A stretch of 64,000 nucleotides of DNA from Mobilicoccus massiliensis. GTDB lineage: Bacteria > Actinomycetota > Actinomycetes > Actinomycetales > Dermatophilaceae. Both the position numbers and the translations under genes were made by a program. The stretch lies in assembly GCF_000826525.2 (NCBI RefSeq), contig NZ_LN651329.1:340005-404004 (forward strand), given 5' to 3'. The notes below the pieces were generated by a model. That model was not told the DNA's origin and searched no databases. It saw only the letters and a program-made list of their open reading frames with translations. This document shows positions 17,376 through 25,329 of this stretch, piece by piece (within the stretch, counting starts at the first letter, position 1; every line of letters starts with the position of its first letter).

Positions 17376-18800
17376 TCAGCCGTGTCGGCGCGCCATCCGG
17401 TCCTCGGCCGAGAGCGCGGGGGTCACGATGCGCTCCGTGCGCGGCGCGGTGTGGCGGTCGTACTCCGACGGGGCGAACGGCTCCATCTGGGGCAACACCG
17501 AGGTCGTGGGCTCCTCGGGCTCGGTGCCGTCCGCCTCGGGGATCGTGTCGCCGGCGACGTGTGCACCGCCGTTTCCAGGAACGGCGTCGGCCGCAGGCAG
17601 CGTCACCGCCGTCTCCGCGATCCGGGGCGCAGCGGGAGCGGTCAGCACGACCGCCTCGGGGGCCTGGGGCGCGTCGTCGGCCCGTGTGGCTCGGGTGTTC
17701 GTGTCGTCGGCGGCCTGGTGCTCGGCGCTCGCGCCCTGGTCATGCGGTTCGTCGGTCGGAGTGTCGGCGACCTCCTCGACGACGACCGCGCTGCTGCCGG
17801 TGCCTCCGCGGCGTTCGACGCGAACGAGCCCGGAGTCCGCGGGGTCGTGGCGCACGCGGGAGTCGCGGCGGATCTCGGCGGAGTCGTACGCGACGAAGTA
17901 GGTGGGGATGCCCTGCATCATCGTGTACATCCGACCGACGTACTCGCCGAGCAGGCCGAGGCACAGGAGCTGGATCGCGCCGACGGCGGCGACGGTGACC
18001 ACGGTCGAGGCCCATCCCGCCACGGCGTGGCCGCTCCACACCGAGATCAGCGCGTACACGAGGATGAGCACCGCGAGGATGCCGCCGAACAGACCGCACC
18101 ACGTCGCGAGGCGCAGCGGCGCCATCGAGTGGCTCGTGAGCGAGTCGATCGACAGCTTGATCATCTTGGTGAGCGGGTACTTGCTGTGGCCGGCGGCGCG
18201 CTCCTCGCGGCGGTAGGTGACCTGGGCCGAGGGGAATCCGAGGGCGGGTACGACGAGGCGCAGGACTCGGTGGTGCTCGGGGAGGGCGTTGACCGCGTCG
18301 ACCGTGGCCCGCGACATGAGGCGGAAGTCGCCCGCGTCCGGGGGCGCATCGGTGCCGGAGACCGCGCGCATCGTCGCGTAGAAGGCGCGGGCCGTGCCGC
18401 GCTTGAAGGCCGTGTCGGTGCTGCGGTCGTTGCGGACGCCGTAGACGACGTCGACCCGCTCGCTCTTGGCGAGGGAGAGCATCTCGGCGATGACCTCGGG
18501 CGGGTCCTGCAGGTCGGCGTCGATCGTCACCGTGTAGTCCCCGCGCGCGCGGGCGAGGCCGGCGGAGATCGCGGCCTGGTGGCCGGCGTTCGCGCGCAGC
18601 CGGATCACCCGGATCTCGGGCCACTCCCGACGCAGGCGCTGGAGGATGACCGCGGAGTCGTCGGTGCTGCCGTCGTCGACCGTGACGACCTCGTACGTCG
18701 TGCCGAGCCCGTCGAGCACGGGGCGCAGGCGATGCACGAGGAGCGGGAGGACCTCCTCCTCGTTGTAGACGGGCACGACGACCGACAGCTCAGGATGCAT
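17376..18800 (-). CDS. family 2 glycosyltransferase with two C-terminal membrane segments and a long tail
   Basis: The 474-residue protein begins LSVVVPVYNEEEVLPLLVHR and continues with VVTVDDGSTDDS and YTVTIDADLQDPPEVI, the nucleotide-sugar and metal motifs (DxD-like) of dolichyl/polyprenyl-phosphate mannosyltransferase-like GT2 enzymes such as DPM1, GtrB and ArnC. Two membrane helices follow (around residues 245-266 and 277-300). It likely transfers a sugar to a lipid carrier at the inner face of the membrane. An unusual hydrophilic tail of about 150 residues, rich in Ala, Thr, Glu and Pro, comes last. The ATG at 18800 lies six bases after TACCCT; GTG 18806 is an alternative. Confidence 0.9.
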   Translation of the reverse strand: MHPELSVVVPVYNEEEVLPLLVHRLRPVLDGLGTTYEVVTVDDGSTDDSAVILQRLRREWPEIRVIRLRANAGHQAAISAGLARARGDYTVTIDADLQDPPEVIAEMLSLAKSERVDVVYGVRNDRSTDTAFKRGTARAFYATMRAVSGTDAPPDAGDFRLMSRATVDAVNALPEHHRVLRLVVPALGFPSAQVTYRREERAAGHSKYPLTKMIKLSIDSLTSHSMAPLRLATWCGLFGGILAVLILVYALISVWSGHAVAGWASTVVTVAAVGAIQLLCLGLLGEYVGRMYTMMQGIPTYFVAYDSAEIRRDSRVRHDPADSGLVRVERRGGTGSSAVVVEEVADTPTDEPHDQGASAEHQAADDTNTRATRADDAPQAPEAVVLTAPAAPRIAETAVTLPAADAVPGNGGAHVAGDTIPEADGTEPEEPTTSVLPQMEPFAPSEYDRHTAPRTERIVTPALSAEDRMARRHG

Positions 18801-18806
18801 GTGCAC

Positions 18807-18869
18807 AGGGTAGGGGACCGGGATCGGGCGAGTCCGGCACGGTCTCGGGCGCGTCGGTCACGGTAGGGT
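18807..18869. promoter_or_regulatory. divergent leaderless promoter pair
   Basis: On the minus strand TACCCT (18812-18807) stands six bases before ATG 18800. On the plus strand TAGGGT (18864-18869) stands seven bases before ATG 18877. Both divergent genes thus seem to start transcription at the start codon within a 76-bp gap. Confidence 0.5.
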
Positions 18870-18876
18870 GTCCTCC

Positions 18877-19104
18877 ATGTCGATGTTCCTCACGCTCGCG
18901 GCTGCTGCCGAGCCCGTCGAAGTCCATCTCCCGATGCCCGCGTGGGCGTACGGAGTCACCGCGCTCGTCGTGTTCCTGCTGCTGCTGGGTTTCGTCTGGA
19001 TGTTCCGGCACACGGCTCGGGTCATGATCGAGGGCGACGGTCGGGGCCACGGCCACCGCGTCTCCCAGCACACGGGTCGGCACGCGGACGAGGGGCGGCA
19101 CTGA
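18877..19104 (+). CDS. small single-pass membrane protein upstream of nadD
   Basis: The 75-residue protein has one clear membrane helix (about residues 22-43, around [19 protein letters not shown]) and a basic, His/Gly-rich cytoplasmic tail. Function is unknown. Similar short membrane proteins lie before nadD in several actinobacteria, so context suggests a conserved gene. ATG 18877 is preceded by TAGGGT at seven bases; an upstream GTG at 18868 overlaps that box and is less likely. It abuts nadD. Confidence 0.7.
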   Translation: MSMFLTLAAAAEPVEVHLPMPAWAYGVTALVVFLLLLGFVWMFRHTARVMIEGDGRGHGHRVSQHTGRHADEGRH

Positions 19105-19112
19105 CCAGGCGT

Positions 19113-19733
19113 TTGGGCGTGATGGGCGGCACGTTCGATCCCATTCACCACGGTCACCTCGTCGCGGCGAGCGAGGTGCAGCACCTCCTCGGGCTGGACG
19201 AGGTGATCTTCGTTCCCACCGGTCGGCCGTGGCAGAAGGACGCGGGCAAGGTCTCGGCGCCGGAGCATCGCTACCTGATGACGGTGATCGCCACCGCCTC
19301 CAACCCGCGGTTCTCCGTGAGCCGGGTCGACATCGACCGCCCCGGCCCCACGTACACCATCGACACCCTTCGTGACCTGCGTGACCAAAGTCCCGATGCG
19401 GAACTCTTCTTCATCACCGGCGCCGACGCTCTCGAGCAGATCCTGTCGTGGAAGGACGCCGACGAACTGTTCGACCTCGCGCACTTCGTGGGGGTGACGC
19501 GGCCGGGGCACGAGCTCTCCGACGAGGGCTTGCCGAAGAAGGGCGTCACGCTCAAGGAGGTGCCGGCCATGGCGATCAGCTCCACCGACTGTCGTGACCG
19601 GGTCGGCGAGGGCGCTCCCGTGTGGTACCTCGTGCCCGACGGTGTCGTGCAGTACATCAACAAGTACAGCCTCTACCGGCGCCCCCACACCCCGGCGTCG
19701 TCGGCCCCTGCGCTGCGCTCGGTTCTCACGTAG
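19113..19733 (+). CDS. nadD: nicotinate-nucleotide adenylyltransferase
   Basis: NadD joins nicotinate mononucleotide and ATP to form deamido-NAD, a late step of NAD synthesis. The N terminus has [15 protein letters not shown], the nucleotidyltransferase motif with the (H/T)xGH signature, and [10 protein letters not shown] near the C terminus is the conserved ISST motif. About 206 residues is a normal length. The start is uncertain: TTG 19113 and GTG 19119 are the standard choices, but a CTG at 19101 overlapping the upstream stop (CTGA) has the best-placed GAGGGGCGG ribosome site and would give the [11 protein letters not shown] terminus seen in relatives. rsfS follows, a conserved pairing. 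Confidence 0.95.
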   Translation: MGVMGGTFDPIHHGHLVAASEVQHLLGLDEVIFVPTGRPWQKDAGKVSAPEHRYLMTVIATASNPRFSVSRVDIDRPGPTYTIDTLRDLRDQSPDAELFFITGADALEQILSWKDADELFDLAHFVGVTRPGHELSDEGLPKKGVTLKEVPAMAISSTDCRDRVGEGAPVWYLVPDGVVQYINKYSLYRRPHTPASSAPALRSVLT

Positions 19734-19811
19734 CGTCGGACGCGCACGACCGGGGTCGACGCCAGACGCCGCCCGATCAAGCCCCCGCCCATCCACAGGA
19801 GGAGAGACCGC

Positions 19812-20231
19812 GTGGCAGCTACGCCCGAGGCACTCGACCAGGCACAGACCGCCGCGACCGCGGCCGACGACAAGCTGGCGACCGACATCGTCGCCATCGA
19901 CGTGAGCGAACATCTCGCGCTCACCGACGTGTTCGTCATCGCCTCGGCACCCAGCGAGCGTCAGGTCAACGCCATCGTCGACGGCGTCGAGAAGGCGATG
20001 CGCGACAGTGGCGTCAAGGTGCTGCGCCGCGAGGGCGAGCGTGAAGGGCATTGGGTGCTGCTCGACTTCGGTGACATCGTCGTGCACGTGATGCAGGCCG
20101 AGGACCGGGTGTTCTACCAGCTCGAACGTCTGTGGAAGGACTGCCCGGCGGTGCCGCTGACGGGTCTGGGGGCCCCGCAGGAGCGTGCCGGCGAGGGCGC
20201 CGGTGGGGGTGTGGAGGCGAACGAGGCGTGA
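19812..20231 (+). CDS. rsfS: ribosomal silencing factor
   Basis: RsfS (DUF143, Iojap family) binds L14 on the 50S subunit and blocks subunit joining when nutrients run low. The 139 residues contain the family core: DIVAIDVSEHLALTDVFVIA, SERQVNAIVDGVE, and HWVLLDFGDIVVHVM followed by FYQLERLWKDCP. A Gly/Glu tail of about 25 residues is added. GTG 19812 follows CAGGAGGAG, a strong ribosome site. The stop overlaps the start of the next gene (GTGA), which couples the two. Confidence 0.96.
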   Translation: MAATPEALDQAQTAATAADDKLATDIVAIDVSEHLALTDVFVIASAPSERQVNAIVDGVEKAMRDSGVKVLRREGEREGHWVLLDFGDIVVHVMQAEDRVFYQLERLWKDCPAVPLTGLGAPQERAGEGAGGGVEANEA

Positions 20232-20893
20232 CGCCGCCGATCGACCGGCCGGGGCGCCGACGTCGACTGGTCGTGCTCCGGCACGGTCTCACCGACCACA
20301 ACGCCCGCGGGGTGTGGCAGGGCCACCTCGACAGCCCCCTTGCCGAGGAGGGCGTCGCCCAGGCCGAGGCCGCGGTCGAGGCGGTCGCCTCGTATCGTCC
20401 CGACCTCGTCGCCTCGAGCGATCTGCAGCGAGCGCGGGATACGGCGCTCGCCGTGCTGCGTGCGCTGCCGGATCAGGAGTTGCGCATCGACCGCCGGCTC
20501 CGCGAGATCCACGTCGGGCAGTGGCAGGGACTCGAGAAGTCCGACATGCTCACGCGTTTTCCCGACGCCGGCGACCTGCTCGCCGGGCGCGAGGACTTCC
20601 GTCGTGGGGGCGACGGCGAGACATACGGCGAACTCGGCGACCGCATGGGCGAGGTGGTCGGCGAGTTGCTCGAAGAGATCCCCGACGGCGGCACCCTGCT
20701 CGTCGTCACCCACGGCGTCTCCGCGCGCGTGCTCACCGGAGACCTGCTCGGCCTCGACCGCGCCACGTCCTGGGGCATCCTCGCCGGCCTCGGCAACTGC
20801 CACTGGGCGGAGTTGGGGGAGTACGAGGATCGGTGGCGCCTGGTCGGCTGGAACCTCCGCGCGCGATTTGGTGAGGACGCCCCCGGGGGCTAA
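20228..20893 (+). CDS. histidine phosphatase family protein (phosphoglycerate mutase-like)
   Basis: The 221-residue protein carries the catalytic RHG motif in LVVLRHGLTDHN (phospho-accepting His), SSDLQRARDTA, and the second catalytic histidine in VVTHGVSARVL. Such enzymes dephosphorylate sugars or nucleotides; in the nadD-rsfS neighbourhood of actinobacteria they are common but the substrate is not known. GTG 20228 overlaps the rsfS stop by four bases. Its TAA stop lies inside the -10 box of the tRNA-Ala promoter, so the two units are packed tightly. Confidence 0.88.
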   Translation: MTPPIDRPGRRRRLVVLRHGLTDHNARGVWQGHLDSPLAEEGVAQAEAAVEAVASYRPDLVASSDLQRARDTALAVLRALPDQELRIDRRLREIHVGQWQGLEKSDMLTRFPDAGDLLAGREDFRRGGDGETYGELGDRMGEVVGELLEEIPDGGTLLVVTHGVSARVLTGDLLGLDRATSWGILAGLGNCHWAELGEYEDRWRLVGWNLRARFGEDAPGG

Positions 20894-20896
20894 ACT
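20868..20896 (+). promoter_or_regulatory. promoter of tRNA-Ala
   Basis: TTGGTG (20868-20873), a 17-base spacer and TAAACT (20891-20896) form a good housekeeping promoter 37 bases before the tRNA. The -10 box includes the stop codon of the preceding gene. Confidence 0.65.
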
Positions 20897-20933
20897 CATC
20901 GGGTGCTCACGGGCCGCAAGGCGCGTCGAGAAC

Positions 20934-21006
20934 GGGGCTGTGGCGCAGTTGGTAGCGCACTTCCATGGCATGGAAGGGGTCAGGGGTTCGAATCCCCTCA
21001 GCTCCA
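20934..21006 (+). tRNA. tRNA-Ala (anticodon GGC)
   Basis: A complete 73-base cloverleaf: acceptor stem GGGGCTG with CAGCTCC (one G-U pair), D arm GCGC-AGTTGGTA-GCGC, anticodon stem CTTCC/GGAAG with loop ATGGCAT (anticodon GGC), and T arm AGGGGTTCGAATCCCCT. The discriminator base is A; CCA is not encoded. It reads GCC, the most used Ala codon in this genome. Confidence 0.96.
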
Positions 21007-21025
21007 CGTAAGTCGAGAAATCGAA

Positions 21026-21056
21026 ACTGCCCCGCCTGATGGCGGGGCAGTTTTTT
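21026..21056 (+). terminator. intrinsic terminator of tRNA-Ala
   Basis: An 11-bp perfect stem (ACTGCCCCGCC with its complement), a TGAT loop and a run of six T make a textbook rho-independent terminator 20 bases after the tRNA. Confidence 0.92.
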
Positions 21057-21365
21057 CTGTGGGGACTTGCGTCGGCATCGATGCTGGTGTGTGCGAGGAC
21101 GCTGACGGTGGGCTCGTCGGGTGTATGGGTGATTCTTCTCTTCGTCGTCGATGATGCTGCGGGGCTACTCATGCGATGAATCCCCGATCCAGGTCCACCT
21201 ACGAACACGCATCCGGCCCGTCCGAGGACGGGGTAGTCGTGTCTGTCGGTCAGACGATGTCTTGGGACGGTGTTTCCCAGGACGGGACACAGCTGCGCGG
21301 TCGACCGGGTCGTCGCGAGACGGTCGAGAAACCAACGGCTGCGCTGGAGGCCCCTGAGCCGACAC
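21057..21365. other. gene-free stretch between tRNA-Ala and an ABC exporter operon
   Basis: These 309 bases hold only short frames with atypical composition (AT-richer pieces such as GATTCTTCTCTTCGTCGTCG). I see no RNA structure, repeat of the tRNA 3' end, or integrase remnant. It may be the worn left border of the accessory segment 21366-27421. Confidence 0.4.
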
Positions 21366-22178
21366 TCAGCTACTGAGCACCTGGGTGCTGCGGAATCCGC
21401 GCGCGGTGAACTGCATCAGCGCAAGGCTGGCGAGCAGGGTGACGACCAGCACGGCGGCGAGCGCGGGCAGCACCCATTCCCGCAGGAACAGCACGGACGG
21501 AATGACCACGAGGGCGGGCAGGAGCGCCACCAGGCGGATGGGCCCGCCGTTCATGCCGGCCTTGCTGTCGAGACCTCGGGGGTGGAGCAGCGCGCCGAAC
21601 AGCGTCGCCGTTCCCGACCAGATGCCCATCGAGAGCGGCAGCACCACCAGCGCGACGCCGTAGCCCAGCGACAGCGTCACCGAAGCGCGCACGATCGCGG
21701 CCGTGACAACAGCGACGGCCCCGAACACGCCCATCGCGGTCAGCCAGACGACGGCCGTCATGGCGAGGGCGGCGCCGAGGTAGGCGGTGAAGAGGCGCCG
21801 CCGGGGGATCGGGCCGGCCAGCAGCACCTCGATCCCGCCGCCGCTGATGTCGTCAGCGACCACTCCGGGGAGGGTCAGCGTGGCGACGATCGCGACCAGC
21901 GTGCCGAGCAGCGCGGGCGTCATGGTCAGCAGGTAGGTGGTCATCGGGAGGAGTCGGCCGGCGTCGTCACGCACGGTGACGATCCCGTCGGTCTGCAGGA
22001 GAACCATCTCGGGCAGGTTCGCGAAGGTGGTGACGCTCCCATTGCCGAGGAAGACGAGCGCGCCGAGGGCGGCGCCGACGAGCACGGCCAACCAGACCGC
22101 GGTCATGCCCTGTTGCAGCCAGGCGCGGCGCGCGAACGCGAGGACGCGACGTTGCATGGGGGATGTGGTGGTGGTCAT
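21366..22178 (-). CDS. ABC-2 type exporter permease
   Basis: The 270-residue protein has about six membrane segments (first around AVWLAVLVGAALGALVFLG, last around LPALAAVLVVTLLASLAL) and an internal GVVADDISGGGIEVLLAGPIPRR loop typical of ABC-2 permeases of the multidrug or antibiotic export kind. It would form the membrane channel for the ATPase encoded just upstream. ATG 22178 overlaps the ATPase stop by four bases. Third gene of the operon at 23430-21366. Cargo unknown. Confidence 0.85.
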   Translation of the reverse strand: MTTTTSPMQRRVLAFARRAWLQQGMTAVWLAVLVGAALGALVFLGNGSVTTFANLPEMVLLQTDGIVTVRDDAGRLLPMTTYLLTMTPALLGTLVAIVATLTLPGVVADDISGGGIEVLLAGPIPRRRLFTAYLGAALAMTAVVWLTAMGVFGAVAVVTAAIVRASVTLSLGYGVALVVLPLSMGIWSGTATLFGALLHPRGLDSKAGMNGGPIRLVALLPALVVIPSVLFLREWVLPALAAVLVVTLLASLALMQFTARGFRSTQVLSS

Positions 22179-22885
22179 GACGCGCCCTCCAGGACCGCGA
22201 GGATGGTGGATTCGGTGACGGTGGCGGCGTCGTCGTCGCCGAGTTCGATGAGGTCACGGCCGCGGACGACGAGGTGATGCCGCGCCAACTGCAGCGCCTC
22301 CGGGACGCTGTGGGTCGAGTAGAGGACGGTCCGGGTCCTGCCCCATTCGCTGAGCAGGGCCCGCGTCTGCGCCGCGTAGACCGGATCCAGGCCGGAGAGG
22401 GGCTCGTCGAGCACGATGAACTCGGGGTCGGTCATGGCCAGCCGTGCCAGGTCGACGCGCTGGCGTTGGCCGCGGCTGAGCGCCGAGACCTTCTTGCCGA
22501 GAAGGGGGGACAGATCGAAACGCGCCACGAGCTCGTCGTGGGGGATGAGGGTGGCGTCGGGGTAGGTGCTGGTGAGCTCCCCCCAGAAACGGAGGTTCTG
22601 GGCGACCGTCAGCGCGGTGGCGAGGGCCGACTCGTGCCCGAGGTAGCCGACGCGGGAGCGGACGGTGGCCCCGTCCGCCACGGCGGATCCGAGCACCTCG
22701 CACGTCCCGCCAAGCGGCGGAATGATCCCGCACAGCGTCCGCATCAGCGTCGTCTTGCCCGAACCGTTGCGGCCCAACAGGGCCGTCACACCCGGCCGGA
22801 GCGTGACGTTCACCGGGCCGAGCACTGCGTTCGTGCCGTAGCCCGCCACGAGGTCGGTGGCAGTCGCCGTGATGGTCGCGATCAT
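22175..22885 (-). CDS. ABC exporter ATP-binding protein
   Basis: The 236-residue ATPase has Walker A LLGRNGSGKTTLM, signature LSRGQRQRVDLARL (LSRGQ in place of LSGGQ, a common variant), Walker B FIVLDEPLSGLDP and the switch histidine in YSTHSVPEA. It powers the permease encoded downstream. It overlaps the regulator stop upstream and the permease start downstream by four bases each, so all three are coupled. The set looks like a regulated efflux system. Confidence 0.92.
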   Translation of the reverse strand: MIATITATATDLVAGYGTNAVLGPVNVTLRPGVTALLGRNGSGKTTLMRTLCGIIPPLGGTCEVLGSAVADGATVRSRVGYLGHESALATALTVAQNLRFWGELTSTYPDATLIPHDELVARFDLSPLLGKKVSALSRGQRQRVDLARLAMTDPEFIVLDEPLSGLDPVYAAQTRALLSEWGRTRTVLYSTHSVPEALQLARHHLVVRGRDLIELGDDDAATVTESTILAVLEGAS

Positions 22886-23430
22886 TCGGCTGCCCCCGCT
22901 TCTGCCTGCTCGCGCGGCATCAGGACCGTGGTGAGCGTGCGACGACGCCGTCCCTGCCCCGGCCCGTTGTCCACGAGCCCCTGCAGGGCGGCCATGAGAA
23001 CTCGGCTGAACTCGTCGAGCTCGTCATCGCTCGCCCAGAACGACGCCTGGGCGAAGCTGACGCGATCCGCGTGCAGGTCGGGCTCGCCGGCCCGCAGATA
23101 GTCGCGGAAATCGTGGATGAGCCCGGAGGTGAACACGGTGAACGCGGTGAGAAGCTCCTCCGTGCTCAGCGCCTTCAACTCGTCGGCGGACGGGTTCGCG
23201 AAACCGGCGGCCAGGCGATACGTCCGCTCGCTGGCCCCGCGGATCTGCTGTTCGTCGGCCACCTCGATCAGGCCGTGGTTCGCGAGATGGGAGACGTGGC
23301 GGTACAGGGTGGCGATCGGCACGTCGGGGAGCCGGTCGTGCAGTTGACGGGTCGTCAGGTCGCCTTCGCCCAGCAGCATCTGGACGAGTCGGAGTCGGAC
23401 GGGGTGGAGCAACGCCGAAGAGGTGTCCAT
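22882..23430 (-). CDS. winged-helix transcriptional regulator of the exporter operon
   Basis: The 182-residue protein has an ArsR/PadR-like winged helix: ALLHPVRLRLVQMLLGEGDL, then LHDRLPDVPIATLYRHVSHL as recognition helix, then ERTYRLAAG. The C-terminal half is helical and Asp/Glu-rich, possibly for ligand binding or dimerisation. It heads the operon with the ABC ATPase and permease, overlapping the ATPase by four bases, so it most likely controls its own operon. ATG 23430 lies six bases behind TATCGT, suggesting a leaderless mRNA, and TATTGA direct repeats lie just upstream. Confidence 0.82.
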   Translation of the reverse strand: MDTSSALLHPVRLRLVQMLLGEGDLTTRQLHDRLPDVPIATLYRHVSHLANHGLIEVADEQQIRGASERTYRLAAGFANPSADELKALSTEELLTAFTVFTSGLIHDFRDYLRAGEPDLHADRVSFAQASFWASDDELDEFSRVLMAALQGLVDNGPGQGRRRRTLTTVLMPREQAEAGAAE

Positions 23431-23436
23431 GGCTGA

Positions 23437-23465
23437 ACGATATCAATATCAATAGTGATAGAGAA
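23437..23465 (-). promoter_or_regulatory. leaderless promoter with AT-rich direct repeats (candidate operator)
   Basis: Reading the minus strand, TATCGT (23442-23437) is six bases before ATG 23430. The spacer above it holds ATTGATATTGAT, a direct repeat that stands out in this GC-rich DNA. It is a likely binding site for the regulator encoded immediately downstream. Confidence 0.5.
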
Positions 23466-23514
23466 GCCCGTTTGTCTACAGCGCTCATGGCCGGTGTCCT
23501 CATGGGGTCGGTGG

Positions 23515-24279
23515 TCACCGGGTGCTGCTGGTCAGGGCGCGCAGGCCGACGAGGATGCCGACGGCCGCGGTGATCAGTGCGGCCAGGACTCCCCAGCCGA
23601 CGTCGGCCGTGGCGAGTCGGCCGGCGAAGAGGTCACGTTCTGCGTTCACGACGTGGGTGAGCGGGTTCGCGGCTGAGAGGACGCGCATCCACGCGGGTGC
23701 GGCGTCGAGCGGCAGGAGCATTCCGGACAGGATCATGAGCGGGAACAGCAGCGTCTGGTGCACGGTCCAGAACAGCCAGTCCTGGTTGCGGACGGCCAGG
23801 GCGAGGGCGTAGCTGAGGGAACCGATCCCGAGACCCAGGACGCCGAGCAGGACGAGGCCGAGGAGGGCGCCGAGCAGGTGGGGGCGGAACCCGAAGGGCA
23901 GCATCGCGAGGATGATCACCGCCGCTTGGGCCACCAGCGGGACGAACTCCTTCACGGACTTGCCCAGGAAGAGGGCCGGCCGGGCCAGGGGAGTGACGAG
24001 GAGCCGTTCGTGGGTGCCGCTGATGAGATCCATCTGGAGGTTCGACCCTGCGGCCGCCGTGCCGAACAGGGAGATCATGACGAGGACGCCGGGAACGAAC
24101 CACGCCCACGACGACCCTGCCTCCGCCTCCAGAAGGGGTCCGAACAGGAGCAGGAAGAACAGCGGTTGGACGAGGCCGAAGACGAGTGAGAACGGGTCTG
24201 TCATCACCGGTTTCAGCTCGCGCACGGTGACCAGCAGGGTGTCGGTGACGAGGTTGCGGCGGAGGGTGGGGGTGCTCAT
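23515..24279 (-). CDS. ABC-2 type exporter permease (DrrB-like)
   Basis: The 254-residue protein has six likely membrane segments and the ABC-2 pattern of daunorubicin-resistance-type DrrB proteins: VRELKPVMTDPFSLVFGLVQ near the start, NLQMDLISGTHERLLVTPLA in the first cytoplasmic loop, and NPLTHVVNAERDLFAG near the end. It is the membrane part of a drug or lipid exporter. ATG 24279 overlaps the ATPase stop (ATGA). It is the second gene of a pair, divergent from a WYL regulator. Confidence 0.9.
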   Translation of the reverse strand: MSTPTLRRNLVTDTLLVTVRELKPVMTDPFSLVFGLVQPLFFLLLFGPLLEAEAGSSWAWFVPGVLVMISLFGTAAAGSNLQMDLISGTHERLLVTPLARPALFLGKSVKEFVPLVAQAAVIILAMLPFGFRPHLLGALLGLVLLGVLGLGIGSLSYALALAVRNQDWLFWTVHQTLLFPLMILSGMLLPLDAAPAWMRVLSAANPLTHVVNAERDLFAGRLATADVGWGVLAALITAAVGILVGLRALTSSTR

Positions 24280-25268
24280 GCGGACTCCTGAGTGGTGTCG
24301 GCGGCGTCCCGCAGGCTGCGGCCGGTGAGCGTGAGGAAGACGTCGTCGAGGGTGGGTTCGTGGGCGCTCGCCGCCGTGATGGTGATGCGGTGCCGTGCCG
24401 CGTGATCGATGAGCGTCGGCAACGCGGATCGCGCGTCGCGAACCCGCACCCGCACGGTGCAGGCATCGGTCGTGACGTCGTCTCGCCCGTGCCCCAGCTG
24501 CGCGGCGAGAGAACACGCGGCGGCTTCGTCGGCGGTATCGAGGGTGACATGGCTGCCCACGTGGGCCTGCTTGAGGTCGTGCGCCGTTCCGTCGGCGAGG
24601 ATGCGGCCGTGATCGACGATCAGGATGCGTTCGGCCATCGCGTCGGCTTCGTCGAGATAGTGCGTGGTGACGACGACGGTCATGCCGGTGTTCTCGCGGA
24701 TCCGACGCACGTGCTCCCACAGATTGGCGCGATTCTGCGGGTCGAGGCCCGTGGTGGGCTCGTCGAGGAACAGCACGAGCGGGTGGTGGATCAGTCCCAT
24801 GGCGAGATCGAGGCGGCGGCGCTGACCGCCCGACATCTGCTGGGTGCGGCGCTGCTCGAGACCCTCCAGGCCGAAGGCGGCGAACAGTTCGGTGGCGCGA
24901 CGCGCCGCTGCCCCTCGATCCGCCCCGTGGATGCGGGCCTGGCCGATCACCTCGTCACGGGCGCGTTGGGTGTGTCCGGCGCTGTTGCCCTGACCGACAT
25001 AGCCGATCGACGACCGCACCCGACGGGCATCGCGTGTGACGTCCATCCCGGCGACCCGCGCGGTGCCGGACGTCGGCGGCAGGAGCGTGGTGAGCATCCG
25101 CATGAGCGTGGTCTTACCCGCCCCGTTCGCCCCGAGGATCGCGAGGGTCTGCCCGCGTGGGACGTTCATGACGATGTCGTCGACGGCGACCACGTCCTGC
25201 CTGTCGGGGCCGCGGAAGACACGCCGTAACGCCTCGACCGAGATCATGGTGTCTGTGTCTGGAACCAT
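24276..25268 (-). CDS. ABC exporter ATP-binding protein (DrrA-like)
   Basis: The 330-residue ATPase has Walker A LAILGANGAGKTTLM, signature QQMSGGQRRRLDLA, Walker B LVLFLDEPTTGLDP, and the extra C-terminal domain of about 90 residues (ending EPTLDDVFLTLTGRSL) that marks DrrA/NodI-type exporters. It drives the DrrB-like permease that follows. The start at ATG 25268 has a GGTGGAG site very close by; ATG 25247 is possible. The divergent WYL regulator probably controls it through the palindrome at 25288-25310. Confidence 0.93.
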   Translation of the reverse strand: MVPDTDTMISVEALRRVFRGPDRQDVVAVDDIVMNVPRGQTLAILGANGAGKTTLMRMLTTLLPPTSGTARVAGMDVTRDARRVRSSIGYVGQGNSAGHTQRARDEVIGQARIHGADRGAAARRATELFAAFGLEGLEQRRTQQMSGGQRRRLDLAMGLIHHPLVLFLDEPTTGLDPQNRANLWEHVRRIRENTGMTVVVTTHYLDEADAMAERILIVDHGRILADGTAHDLKQAHVGSHVTLDTADEAAACSLAAQLGHGRDDVTTDACTVRVRVRDARSALPTLIDHAARHRITITAASAHEPTLDDVFLTLTGRSLRDAADTTQESA

Positions 25269-25287
25269 GACTCCACCAAACGTCCTC

Positions 25288-25310
25288 TTGTGGTCAGGAT
25301 GTGACCGCAA
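25288..25310. promoter_or_regulatory. palindromic operator candidate between drrA-like and WYL genes
   Basis: TTGTGGTCA, five bases, TGACCGCAA: the two arms match at eight of nine positions. It lies in the 61-bp gap between the divergent starts, just upstream of the TAGCGT box at 25318-25323, which is six bases before ATG 25330. Confidence 0.55.
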
Positions 25311-25329
25311 GGAGTCGTAGCGTGGAGTC

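Noticed and set aside
20934..21060. Integrated element attachment site at tRNA-Ala
   Set aside because: I found no second copy of the tRNA 3' end in the window and no integrase gene, so I only mention the accessory segment as a possibility.
21176..21376. A 66-residue plus-strand frame after the tRNA-Ala terminator
   Set aside because: No ribosome site, atypical composition, no family resemblance, and its end overlaps the permease gene on the other strand.
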